Shown here in pieces: positions 7,503 through 14,770 of a stretch of 64,000 bases of DNA (positions are counted from its first letter, which is position 1; each line of letters starts with the position of its first letter). The stretch is from an uncultured Selenomonas sp. (lineage in GTDB: Bacteria; Bacillota; Negativicutes; Selenomonadales; Selenomonadaceae): NCBI GenBank assembly GCA_947167105.1, contig CAMVGU010000016.1:1-64000 (forward strand), read 5' to 3'. A program made the position numbers and the translations under genes. Under the pieces are notes generated by a model. That model worked only from the letters and a program-made list of their open reading frames with translations. It was not told the origin of the DNA and made no database searches.

Positions 7503-8681
7503 TCATTTAAGGATACGCGGCAACAAGCTCTCTCCCTTTGTCTTCAAGTCGGCTCCGAACATATCCGCTACAGTAGCGCCAATCATTGCAAAAGTCGGAT
7601 AGGTACCCAGATTCACCCCGGCCTTGATCTGCTCGCCGTAAATCAGCAGCGGCACGTATTCCCGTGTATGGTCTGTACCGGGGGCACCAGGGTCGCAGCC
7701 GTGGTCGGCGGTAATCATCAGCACATCACCGGGACGCATCTTCGCTATGAACTCACCCAACTGCCTATCAAAAACGGCAGCGGCCCTAGCATAGCCGTCA
7801 ATATCGCGACGGTGGCCATAGGTCATATCAAAATCCACCAGGTTCACGAAGCATAGCCCCTCGAAATCTTCCTCCATGACCTTCAAGGTTTTTTCCATGC
7901 CGTCCACATTATCCTTATTGATGCCAAGGGAGCGGCTTACAGAGCGGCCCGCAAAAATGTCAGAAATCTTGCCGACGCCGATGGTCGCCAGCCCATTGCG
8001 GGCCAGTGCATCCAGTACCGTATCCCCCGTTGGATTCAATGAGAAATCATGCCGCCGCGGGGTGCGTTCATAATTCGGATAATGGCCAATAAAGGGCCTG
8101 GCAATCACACGGCCGACACCATGCTCACCTTGCAGGATTTCACGAGCCTGACGGCAATATTTATAAAGTTCTTCCACCGGCACATGCTCCTCATGGGCCG
8201 CCACCTGGAAAACACTGTCTGCGGAGGTATAGACAATCAAGTCACCGGTCTTTTCATGCTCCTGCCCATAGTCATGGATAACTGCCGTGCCGGAATAAGG
8301 CTTGTTGCAGAGAATTCTGCGACCCCACGCCTTTTCAACCTTCGCGAGCAGGTCTGCAGGAAATCCTTCAGGGTATGTGGGCAGCGACTGCTCAGAGACA
8401 ATGCCCGCAATCTCCCAATGACCAATGGTGGTATCCTTGCCCCGGGAGAGCTCACGCAGGCGGGCAAAAGAGCCGATAGGACTAGCCACTGGCGTACCGC
8501 AACCAACACCATCAATATTGAAAAGACCCAGCTTTTCCATATTGGGCGTAGCGTATTCGGGCGAGGCAGCAATACTCCTCAGCGTATTGCAAACACCATC
8601 ACCGAACTCCGCAGCGTCCGGCTCAGAGCCGATACCGTAACTGTCAAGCACAATAATAAAAGCACGCTTGATTCTGCTCAT
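7503..8681 (-). CDS. deoB: Phosphopentomutase
   Basis: DeoB interconverts (deoxy)ribose-1- and -5-phosphate using two Mn ions and a phosphothreonine. The real start is MSRIKRAFIIVLDSYGIG at 8681, overlapping the deoC stop (ATGA); the ORF-track start at 8984 is inside deoC. The 392 residues are family length. Metal Asp13 lies in VLDSYGIG, the phosphothreonine region is GKDTTIGHWE (about 81-90), and the C-terminal metal motifs ADHGCDP and DHTREYVP are intact. It is translationally coupled to deoC. Confidence 0.95.
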   Translation of the reverse strand: MSRIKRAFIIVLDSYGIGSEPDAAEFGDGVCNTLRSIAASPEYATPNMEKLGLFNIDGVGCGTPVASPIGSFARLRELSRGKDTTIGHWEIAGIVSEQSLPTYPEGFPADLLAKVEKAWGRRILCNKPYSGTAVIHDYGQEHEKTGDLIVYTSADSVFQVAAHEEHVPVEELYKYCRQAREILQGEHGVGRVIARPFIGHYPNYERTPRRHDFSLNPTGDTVLDALARNGLATIGVGKISDIFAGRSVSRSLGINKDNVDGMEKTLKVMEEDFEGLCFVNLVDFDMTYGHRRDIDGYARAAAVFDRQLGEFIAKMRPGDVLMITADHGCDPGAPGTDHTREYVPLLIYGEQIKAGVNLGTYPTFAMIGATVADMFGADLKTKGESLLPRILK

Positions 8682-9334
8682 CCCATTTCCTCCTTCAGCA
8701 CCTTCACGGCTGCGCTGGCTCCCAGGCGCGTACATCCGGCTGCCAGGAATGCTTCCATTTCCTGGCGGGTATGGATGCCGCCCGCAGCCTTCATCTGCAC
8801 CCGCGGGCCAATATGCTCCCTGAATAGCTTGATATCCGCCAAAGTCGCGCCTGCCGTGCCGAAGCCGGTGGAGGTCTTGATGAAATCTGCGCCGCCCTCG
8901 GTCACGCACCGGCATGCCGCAATCTTTTCTTCTTCGGTCAGGAAACATGTCTCTACGATGACCTTCAGCACACGCTCGCCGCACAGTGCCTTCAGCGCCT
9001 TGATTTCATCAGTCACATATTTCGTGTCCCCTGACTTCAATGCGCCTATATTGATGACCATATCTATTTCTGCGGCACCATCCGCAAGTGCCTGGGCTGT
9101 CTCTGCCAGCTTTGCCGCCGTCGAACAGTTGCCGTTCGGGAAACCGACCACTGTTGCGGCCTTAACTGCCTCACCGTAGGTCTGCCTGATGCGGGCAATG
9201 AAGCAACTGGGCACCATTACCGTCGCCGTATGGTATGCCTTTGCTTCCTCGCAGATACGCTGGATTTCTGACCAGGTAGCTGTCTGCTTCAGGAGCGTAT
9301 GGTCTACTGTAGCTAAAATCTCTGCTGCCTGCAT
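8678..9334 (-). CDS. deoC: Deoxyribose-phosphate aldolase
   Basis: DeoC cleaves 2-deoxyribose-5-phosphate to glyceraldehyde-3-phosphate and acetaldehyde. I take the start at MQAAEILATVDHTLL (9334) because GGAGG lies 7 nt upstream; the track's first Met is part of that RBS. The 218 residues carry DHTLLK at the N-terminus, DMVINIGALK (about 91-100) and the Schiff-base lysine K153 in ADFIKTSTGFG. The stop overlaps deoB by 4 nt, and the gene follows the GNAT gene by 14 nt. Confidence 0.94.
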   Translation of the reverse strand: MQAAEILATVDHTLLKQTATWSEIQRICEEAKAYHTATVMVPSCFIARIRQTYGEAVKAATVVGFPNGNCSTAAKLAETAQALADGAAEIDMVINIGALKSGDTKYVTDEIKALKALCGERVLKVIVETCFLTEEEKIAACRCVTEGGADFIKTSTGFGTAGATLADIKLFREHIGPRVQMKAAGGIHTRQEMEAFLAAGCTRLGASAAVKVLKEEMG

Positions 9335-9348
9335 ATCGCTGCCTCCTC

Positions 9349-9906
9349 TCATAGTTCCAGCCCCTGAGCCTTACGCGCACGGTATTCCCGCTCAAGCATA
9401 CCCAGGATGACCAGATTCTCATAAACGCCATTAGTGATGATAGTTTCCCGGATCAGTCCTTCCCGCACCATGCCCTCAGCTTCATAGAGGTGCAGCGCCC
9501 TGGCATTATAATCCTTGCAGTCCAGCCAGGCACGATGAAAGCCCAAGGTTTCAAAGGCCCACTTCTTTGCCAATTTCATAGTTTCATGGCCATAGCCCCT
9601 GCCCTTGGCGCCAATCAACACATGAGTCCATTCAATCTCCCTGGCCTCTGTGGTCAGGCCGCTGATAGTCATATAGCCGACGGACTCACCCGCCAATGTC
9701 TCAACTATGGCGTCCAGCGCACCTTTGCCCGTCAGCAGCCCCGTGTGGAAATCCCTGTCAAACGGCACGATGTATTTTAGATTCTCCGGCGCGAACTCCA
9801 GCTCCATGATATAATCCAAGTCACGCTCTCCTGCCCGACGCAGGCGCAGCCGCGGCCCTTCGCAAAACTTTCCCTGCAGCTTATCTGCTTCTATTTCTCT
9901 TTCCAT
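9349..9906 (-). CDS. GNAT family N-acetyltransferase
   Basis: A GNAT acyl-CoA transferase of about 185 residues resembles the RimJ/SpeG type. It has LRLRRAGERDLDYIMELE at the N-terminus, the acetyl-CoA loop IGAKGRGYGHETMKLAKKW in the middle, and the ALHLYEAEGMVREG motif typical of the family C-terminus. The substrate is not predictable. I start at MEREIEADK (9906) since the upstream Met codons lie within or above the promoter. It is the first gene of the deo operon, an unusual position that suggests a role linked to nucleoside or acyl stress. Confidence 0.8.
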   Translation of the reverse strand: MEREIEADKLQGKFCEGPRLRLRRAGERDLDYIMELEFAPENLKYIVPFDRDFHTGLLTGKGALDAIVETLAGESVGYMTISGLTTEAREIEWTHVLIGAKGRGYGHETMKLAKKWAFETLGFHRAWLDCKDYNARALHLYEAEGMVREGLIRETIITNGVYENLVILGMLEREYRARKAQGLEL

Positions 9907-9951
9907 TACGCTCTCGTCACTTCCTGAAATAATGTAAACCCATTCATACAT

Positions 9952-9980
9952 AGTATAGCGAAGCTGCAGATAGATAGCAA
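9952..9980 (-). promoter_or_regulatory. Promoter of the deo operon
   Basis: Minus-strand -35 TTGCTA (9975-9980), 17-bp spacer, -10 TATACT (9952-9957). Transcription would start near 9945, just upstream of the chosen GNAT start codon. Confidence 0.6.
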
Positions 9981-9990
9981 CCAAGGAAAA

Positions 9991-10109
9991 CTTGCGAAAT
10001 CTTGAATCCCACAGGGACTAGCTTTCGCGTCGCAATAGCGTTATAACTTCGTTGAAACGCTAATCTGAATGATTTCGCCTTGCGAAATCTTGAATAATGG
10101 CGTTATAAT
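9991..10109 (+). repeat. Dispersed hairpin-rich repeat, locus 1 (two partial copies)
   Basis: Two adjacent copies fill the gap between the GNAT gene and mscS. Copy A (9991-10046) carries CTTGCGAAATCTTGAATCCC through TAGCGTTATAA. Copy B (10051-10109) carries GTTGAAACGCT, the GATTTCGC-CTT-GCGAAATC hairpin and ends GCGTTATAAT, with an internal deletion of about 30 bp. Both match the reverse complement of 16367-16452. The TATAAT end faces mscS. Confidence 0.8.
10080..10109 (+). promoter_or_regulatory. Likely mscS promoter formed within the repeat
   Basis: -35 TTGCGA (10080-10085), 18-bp spacer and -10 TATAAT (10104-10109) lie wholly inside repeat copy B, 32 bp upstream of the TTG start of mscS. 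Confidence 0.5.
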
Positions 10110-10141
10110 AACCTGGATTTTGATTTTAGGAGGAAGAAACA

Positions 10142-11227
10142 TTGAAATTCAGTGTACTTGGAGTTTCCGGCTGGGACTCTCTCTATGAGTTCATACTAAA
10201 ACCCTTGGCCGCTCCGGCCTGCGTTCTGCTGGCGGCGCTCGTCATAGGCATTGCCCTGAACAAGATGCTTAACAGACGCCTGGCCCATCATTTTGCCGGT
10301 GAGGAGGTCACCTGGACTTACATTTTCCTGAATGCCATCAGGGGCGTCCCCATCTCGCTGACAATGGTCATCGGCCTGTATTGGAGCATTGACCTCATAG
10401 ACGTCATTCAGCCCTTCGTAAAATTCTTTTCCTATGTGCTGTTTGCGGTTATCGTGCTCTCCATCACCCGTGTCATTGCCCGCACAGTTTCCGGCTTTGT
10501 CGATATGCAGATGTCCCGCTCATCCGGGCTGCCAAAGACCACGCTGCTCACAACCATTGTCACTGTCATCATCTACGCCATGGGCGTCCTGGTCATTCTG
10601 CAGTATTACGGCATCTCGATTGCGCCAATCCTCACAGCCCTCGGCGTTGGTGGTATGGCCGTCGCCCTTGCTTTGCAGGAAACCCTGGCGAATATTTTCT
10701 CCGGCCTGCACCTGATCCTCTCAAAGCAGCTGCGCCTGGGCGACTATATACGCCTTTCGCCGACGGAAGAAGGCCGCGTCACCGATATCACCTGGCGCTT
10801 CACCACCATCGTGCCTGTCGGTGACGGAAATACGGTGGTCATTCCTAACTCAAAACTTGCTTCGGCCATCATCACTAATTACAGCCTGCCGCGCCGCGAC
10901 ATTGTCATCAAGCTGCCCATCGGCGTTGCCTATGACAGCGACCTGGACCTGGTGGAGCGCGTGACACTGGAAGTCGCCACCAAGGTTATGGAGGAAGTGG
11001 ATGAGGCCATCGACATCCCCCCTTCAGTGCGCTTCCACACCTTCGGCGAATCCAGCATAGATTTCAACGTCTTTCTGCATTCCTCGAATTTTGACCATCA
11101 ATTTATTCTGAAACATGAATTCATCAAGGCCCTGACCCGCCGCTACCGGGAGGAAGGCATTGAGATTCCTTACCCCGTAAGGACTCTGCTCACCCCCGCA
11201 GCAAGCGAAAGCACAATTGTGTCATAA
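10142..11227 (+). CDS. MscS-family mechanosensitive ion channel
   Basis: The 361-residue membrane protein opens under membrane tension to release solutes during osmotic downshock. There are four to five hydrophobic segments: about 18-38, 60-80, 95-115, 135-153 and a pore helix. The pore-lining stretch ALGVGGMAVALALQETLANIFSG (about 172-194) is the MscS TM3 pattern, followed by the beta domain (GDYIRL, VVIPNSKL) and a C-terminal alpha/beta domain. The start codon is TTG with AGGAGG 8 nt upstream. It is monocistronic, behind a dispersed repeat that may supply its promoter. Confidence 0.92.
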   Translation: MKFSVLGVSGWDSLYEFILKPLAAPACVLLAALVIGIALNKMLNRRLAHHFAGEEVTWTYIFLNAIRGVPISLTMVIGLYWSIDLIDVIQPFVKFFSYVLFAVIVLSITRVIARTVSGFVDMQMSRSSGLPKTTLLTTIVTVIIYAMGVLVILQYYGISIAPILTALGVGGMAVALALQETLANIFSGLHLILSKQLRLGDYIRLSPTEEGRVTDITWRFTTIVPVGDGNTVVIPNSKLASAIITNYSLPRRDIVIKLPIGVAYDSDLDLVERVTLEVATKVMEEVDEAIDIPPSVRFHTFGESSIDFNVFLHSSNFDHQFILKHEFIKALTRRYREEGIEIPYPVRTLLTPAASESTIVS

Positions 11228-11238
11228 TTGCCGAAAAA

Positions 11239-11286
11239 CTACTATATCTTGGACGCCTATTGACGAGGCACTACTAGATATAGTAT
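11239..11286 (+). promoter_or_regulatory. Tandem NrdR-type boxes
   Basis: Two 16-bp sites with cores CTATATCTTG (11242-11251) and CTAGATATAG (11274-11283) match the NrdR core CTATATATAG at 8 and 9 of 10 positions. They are spaced 32 bp apart, about three helical turns, the usual arrangement of NrdR boxes. The second site abuts the -10 element, so bound NrdR would block transcription of the nrd genes when (d)ATP is ample. Confidence 0.7.
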
Positions 11287-11289
11287 AAT
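11260..11289 (+). promoter_or_regulatory. Promoter of the nrdD-like/nrdG unit
   Basis: -35 TTGACG (11260-11265), 18-bp spacer, -10 TATAAT (11284-11289). The spacer overlaps NrdR-type box 2. Confidence 0.75.
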
Positions 11290-11366
11290 CAAATCACAGC
11301 CAGATAGGGGAAACACAACATATATGGCTGGCATACGATGATTCTGGAAGGGAAAAGGTGAGCGTT

Positions 11367-11651
11367 ATGACAGTGAACGGTATTGATGTGACTGTGGACG
11401 GTCTTTCTGATGTCTCCGAGCAGGAAATCCTGGGCTATATTGATTATGTCAATGAGCAGACCAGGGATCGTGTCGGCAAGTTGCATATCTCGGCGGCAGA
11501 TGATGGCTGCGTAACCCTCGATTATGCACTGATGCCCCAGAAGTTCGAGCGCATCCGCCGCATCACCGGTTATCTTGTGGGCACCATCGACCGCTGGAAC
11601 GATGCGAAGCAAGCAGAGGAGCATGACCGCGTGAAGCACGGCCTGCACTGA
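11367..11651 (+). CDS. Small NrdD C-terminal-like (glycyl-radical-type) protein
   Basis: The 94-residue protein ends with RRITGYLVGTIDRWNDAKQA followed by EEHDRVKH. This corresponds to the extreme C-terminus of class III ribonucleotide reductase NrdD, where RVxGY carries the glycyl radical. The N-terminal 60 residues lack catalytic-barrel motifs and lack the CxxC zinc pairs of full NrdD. I prefer the ATG at 11367 (AAGGTG 6 nt upstream) over the GTG at 11358. It precedes nrdG behind NrdR-type boxes. Full-length nrdD is not in the window. It may be a spare glycyl-radical domain, as GrcA is for pyruvate formate-lyase, or a regulatory partner of NrdG; this is inference. Confidence 0.65.
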   Translation: MTVNGIDVTVDGLSDVSEQEILGYIDYVNEQTRDRVGKLHISAADDGCVTLDYALMPQKFERIRRITGYLVGTIDRWNDAKQAEEHDRVKHGLH

Positions 11652-11693
11652 TTGCAAGCGGAAGCGCCCCTCCGGTATCTGAGGTGAATCAAC

Positions 11694-12224
11694 ATGAAAG
11701 ATATGGAAATCCGCCTCGCCGGCACAGTGGACGATTCCATTGTTGACGGTGACGGCCTGCGCTTTGCCATCTTCGTCCAGGGCTGCCCCCGCAGCTGCCC
11801 AGGCTGCCAAAATCCTGAAACACAGGATTTTAAGGGAGGGTACCTGACCACCACCACCGCCCTGCTGGCAGAGATTGAGAAAAATCCCCTGCTGACCGGT
11901 GTCACCTTCAGCGGAGGGGAACCCTTTGCCCAGCCCTCCCCTCTGGCTGAATTGGCCAGGGCCTGCCATGAGCGCGGTCTCGATGTCTGGAGCTATACCG
12001 GCTATACGCTGGAATACCTGCAGCATAGGCACGATCCTGATACCGATACATTGCTTGCAGAGCTGGACGTACTGGTTGACGGCGACTACCGGGAGGACAT
12101 GCGGGACTTAACGCTCCTATTTCGCGGCTCCAGCAACCAACGGGTAATAGATATGCAGAAAACTCGCAAACAACGGCGTATCGTGCTGCTCTATAACGAC
12201 GGTGCAGACGCCCAAAGCGCATAA
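11694..12224 (+). CDS. nrdG: Anaerobic ribonucleotide reductase activating protein
   Basis: NrdG is the radical SAM activase that abstracts hydrogen from the NrdD glycine. The 176 residues show the cluster-binding CxxxCxxC as CPRSCPGC (about 31-38, after FVQG) and the SAM-binding GGE in TFSGGEPFAQP (about 72-82). YTGYTLE and LDVLVDGDY are typical of the NrdG C-terminal half. RBS GAGGTGA lies 6 nt before the ATG. It is co-transcribed with the small NrdD-like protein 42 nt upstream and ends at an intrinsic terminator. Confidence 0.93.
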   Translation: MKDMEIRLAGTVDDSIVDGDGLRFAIFVQGCPRSCPGCQNPETQDFKGGYLTTTTALLAEIEKNPLLTGVTFSGGEPFAQPSPLAELARACHERGLDVWSYTGYTLEYLQHRHDPDTDTLLAELDVLVDGDYREDMRDLTLLFRGSSNQRVIDMQKTRKQRRIVLLYNDGADAQSA

Positions 12225-12230
12225 CAGCAA

Positions 12231-12258
12231 AGCCTCCCCTGCCCTGGGGAGGCTTTTT
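12231..12258 (+). terminator. Terminator of the nrd unit
   Basis: 9-bp stem AGCCTCCCC / GGGGAGGCT with a 6-nt loop and TTTTT. It lies between two convergent genes, and the reverse strand has a short T run, so it may also serve the uspA gene. Confidence 0.85.
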
Positions 12259-12270
12259 CGCCCACTGATA

Positions 12271-12690
12271 TTACTTCACTACCAGTACCGGGCACTTCGA
12301 CTGCTCTACAATGTACTGGCTGACGCTGCCCAGCAGCACGCCCTTCACCACGCCAAGGCCGCGGCTGCCCATGACAATCAGATCCGTATCATTGCTGGTT
12401 GCAAAATCCAGGATAACAACCGCCGGTGAACCGGTCTCTGAAAAGGCTTCTTTCTCAATGCCCGTGGGAACCATTTCCATGGCACGATCCAGGATGACAT
12501 TGCCCGCCTTGGTCACAGCCTCCAGAATGGCATCTGACAGGCAGGCATTGATGGCCAGTTGGTTGATATTCGCCACATACAGGAAATTCAACTTTGCGTC
12601 CAAAGCCTCTGCCATCGAAATGGCCTGCGCAATCGCGCGATCCGAGCCATCCGAGCCGTCCACCGGCACCAGGATATTCTTGATTTCCAT
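12271..12690 (-). CDS. Universal stress protein (UspA family)
   Basis: The 139-residue cytoplasmic protein has the Usp fold. The N-terminal beta strand with ATP-contacting Asp is ILVPVDGS (about 5-12). The nucleotide-binding signature G-x2-G-x9-G-S reads GSRGLGVVKGVLLGSVS (about 107-123), so it belongs to the ATP-binding subclass. It follows a second Usp gene in the same direction by 37 nt, making a tandem pair. Function is probably stress survival; the trigger is unknown. Confidence 0.9.
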   Translation of the reverse strand: MEIKNILVPVDGSDGSDRAIAQAISMAEALDAKLNFLYVANINQLAINACLSDAILEAVTKAGNVILDRAMEMVPTGIEKEAFSETGSPAVVILDFATSNDTDLIVMGSRGLGVVKGVLLGSVSQYIVEQSKCPVLVVK

Positions 12691-12727
12691 AAATAGACCC
12701 CCTTTATCAGAGTAGACCTTCCACGCT

Positions 12728-13285
12728 TCACTTATGGGGAAGCTGAGGTGTCCTTAATGCCTTAATAATATATGACAGGCGGGATGATACATCAGGCAGC
12801 AGGCTGCCTACCTCCTTCTTGTCGATCTGTCCACTGCCATCCTTCACTATAAGCACTGAAACAGGCGACTCCTCCACCAATTGCTGACTGACGCTGCCCA
12901 GCAAGAAGCCCTGCATAACGCCCAACCCCCTGCCGCCGACCACGATCAGGCTGCTCGCCAATTCCCGCGCCAGCTTGAGGATTTCATCGGCAGGCACACC
13001 CGTGCGCTGCCAGTACTCTGCAGCCACATCCTCCGGCACATGCAGTTTCGCCTGTTCCAAGGAAGACTCATGTTCTTTTCCCGCCGCACTCGTGACGATA
13101 TCCGGGAGCCAGCTATCCTCATCCTCAGCAGAATCTGTAGAACTGTCGAAATAAGATACATGCAGGATGTCCAGCCGGCCATTTACTGCACGGGCCAACT
13201 CAGCTGCGGTCTCCACGGCCAGGTCTGCACACTCCGAGCCATCTACCGGCACCAGGAACCGTGGCTCTTTTTCCGTATTGACCAT
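12728..13285 (-). CDS. Universal stress protein (UspA family), longer form
   Basis: The 185-residue protein starts at MVNTEKEPRFLVPVDGSE; the track start at 13354 adds 23 non-family residues. The ATP signature is GGRGLGVMQGFLLGSVSQQ. It is longer than its neighbour because of an acidic insert (SSTDSAEDEDSW) and a C-terminal tail of about 40 residues (KKEVGSLLPDVSSRLSYII). The tandem arrangement suggests duplication followed by divergence. An AAGGGA box lies about 10 nt before the ATG. Confidence 0.85.
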   Translation of the reverse strand: MVNTEKEPRFLVPVDGSECADLAVETAAELARAVNGRLDILHVSYFDSSTDSAEDEDSWLPDIVTSAAGKEHESSLEQAKLHVPEDVAAEYWQRTGVPADEILKLARELASSLIVVGGRGLGVMQGFLLGSVSQQLVEESPVSVLIVKDGSGQIDKKEVGSLLPDVSSRLSYIIKALRTPQLPHK

Positions 13286-13364
13286 AAGCAACCATTCCCT
13301 TCTCTCTATGGTTAATTCGCCCAAAGAAGCACAAACCCTCTTTGTAATCGCCAAAAACTTCGCA

Positions 13365-13394
13365 TTGACAAATCTTCTTGCAAAATGCTATGCT
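13365..13394 (+). promoter_or_regulatory. Promoter of the threonine ammonia-lyase gene
   Basis: -35 TTGACA (13365-13370), 18-bp spacer, -10 TATGCT (13389-13394), 58 bp upstream of the ATG. Confidence 0.6.
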
Positions 13395-13452
13395 TGGAAG
13401 GCAACAATCACTGAATTATCGCAACATCCCCTGTCTTAGGAGGCCCTGACTT

Positions 13453-14718
13453 ATGCCAAAAGAAGAAAAAAAACAAACTGCCAGCGCTCAATCCGCACCG
13501 ATGGAAACCGTTAAGCGCACTACCATCGCCGATGTCTATCAGGCAGCCAAGCAACTGGAGGGCGTGGCGCGTCATACTGAGCTCATCCACTCTGATTATT
13601 TCTCGGAAATATCCAGGAACGATGTCTACCTAAAGCCGGAAAATCTGCAGCACACCGGTGCTTTCAAGCTGCGCGGAGCCTACAATAAAATCAGCCAGCT
13701 CACTGAGGCAGAAAAGCAGCGCGGAGTCATTACCGCCTCTGCCGGCAACCACGCCCAGGGCGTCGCCTACGCTGCCCAGAAGCTGGGCGTCAAGGCCGTC
13801 ATCTGCATGCCGGCCACCACACCTATCCTGAAGGTCGAGGGCACCAAGGCTCTGGGCGCAGAGGTCGTGCTCCACGGCGATGGCTTTGACGATGCCTATG
13901 CCCACAGTCTGGAGCTGCAAAAAGAGCACGGCTACGTCTATGTGCATCCCTTCAATGATTTGCAAGTCCTCCTGGGCCAAGGCACAACCGCCCTGGAAAT
14001 AGTGCAGGATATGAAGGATGTGGATGCCATCCTCGTGCCAATCGGCGGCGGCGGCTTTGCCTCAGGCGTAGCTCTGGCCACCAAGCTGGCAGCCCCCCAG
14101 GTAAAAGTCTACGGTGTAGAGCCTGCCAATGCAGCCTGCATGAAAGAAGCGCTGAAAGCAAAGCAAATCGTTACCCTCGACTCAGCAGACACCGTGGCCG
14201 ACGGCTGCGCCGTAAAGACCGCCGGTGACCTGACTTATGCTTTCTGCCAAAATTACCTGGACGGCATCATCACCGTTTCCGAAATGGAAATCATGGGAGC
14301 GCTGCTCTCCCTCATCGAAAAGCACAAGCTGATTGCCGAAGGTGCCGGCGTGCTGTCACTGGCGGCGCTCTCCAAACTGCCCTTCAAGGGCAAGAAGGTT
14401 GCAGCCATCGTGTCAGGCGGCAATATCGACATCTCCACCATCTCCGCGCTGATTGACAAGGCGCTGATTGCCAGGGGCCGCGTATTCGCCTTCTCCGTGC
14501 AGCTGCCGGACAAGCCCGGCCAGTTGCTGAAAGTGGCGCAGCTACTCACCGATGAGAACGCCAACGTCATCAAGCTGGATCACGACCAGGCCATGGTCAC
14601 GGATTCCTTCAAAAAGGTGCAGCTCACTGTCACCTGCGAAACCCACAACGAGGAACACATCCGTCGCATCGTGCGCGCCCTGGAAAAGAACGGCTTTGAA
14701 ATCAACCGCGTCTATTGA
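13453..14718 (+). CDS. ilvA: Threonine ammonia-lyase (PLP enzyme with ACT domain)
   Basis: The enzyme deaminates threonine to 2-oxobutyrate and ammonia. The 421 residues consist of a fold-type II PLP domain (schiff-base lysine K72 in HTGAFKLRGAYNK, phosphate-binding IGGGGFASG near 196-204, substrate loop SAGNHAQGV) and one C-terminal ACT domain (about 345-421, FSVQLPDKPGQLLKV). One ACT domain is the medium form; whether it is biosynthetic (isoleucine-inhibited) or catabolic cannot be settled from sequence. RBS AGGAGG precedes the ATG by 9-10 nt. It is monocistronic with its own promoter and terminator. Confidence 0.92.
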   Translation: MPKEEKKQTASAQSAPMETVKRTTIADVYQAAKQLEGVARHTELIHSDYFSEISRNDVYLKPENLQHTGAFKLRGAYNKISQLTEAEKQRGVITASAGNHAQGVAYAAQKLGVKAVICMPATTPILKVEGTKALGAEVVLHGDGFDDAYAHSLELQKEHGYVYVHPFNDLQVLLGQGTTALEIVQDMKDVDAILVPIGGGGFASGVALATKLAAPQVKVYGVEPANAACMKEALKAKQIVTLDSADTVADGCAVKTAGDLTYAFCQNYLDGIITVSEMEIMGALLSLIEKHKLIAEGAGVLSLAALSKLPFKGKKVAAIVSGGNIDISTISALIDKALIARGRVFAFSVQLPDKPGQLLKVAQLLTDENANVIKLDHDQAMVTDSFKKVQLTVTCETHNEEHIRRIVRALEKNGFEINRVY

Positions 14719-14730
14719 ATCATTCAAAAG

Positions 14731-14758
14731 AGCCTTCCCCTATGGGGAAGGCTTTTTT
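14731..14758 (+). terminator. Terminator of ilvA
   Basis: 10-bp perfect stem AGCCTTCCCC / GGGGAAGGCT with a TAT loop and a T6 tract. It lies between convergent ilvA and lctP; the reverse strand reads CTTTTG after the stem, so it may weakly serve lctP. Confidence 0.88.
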
Positions 14759-14770
14759 ATCACTCTATGC

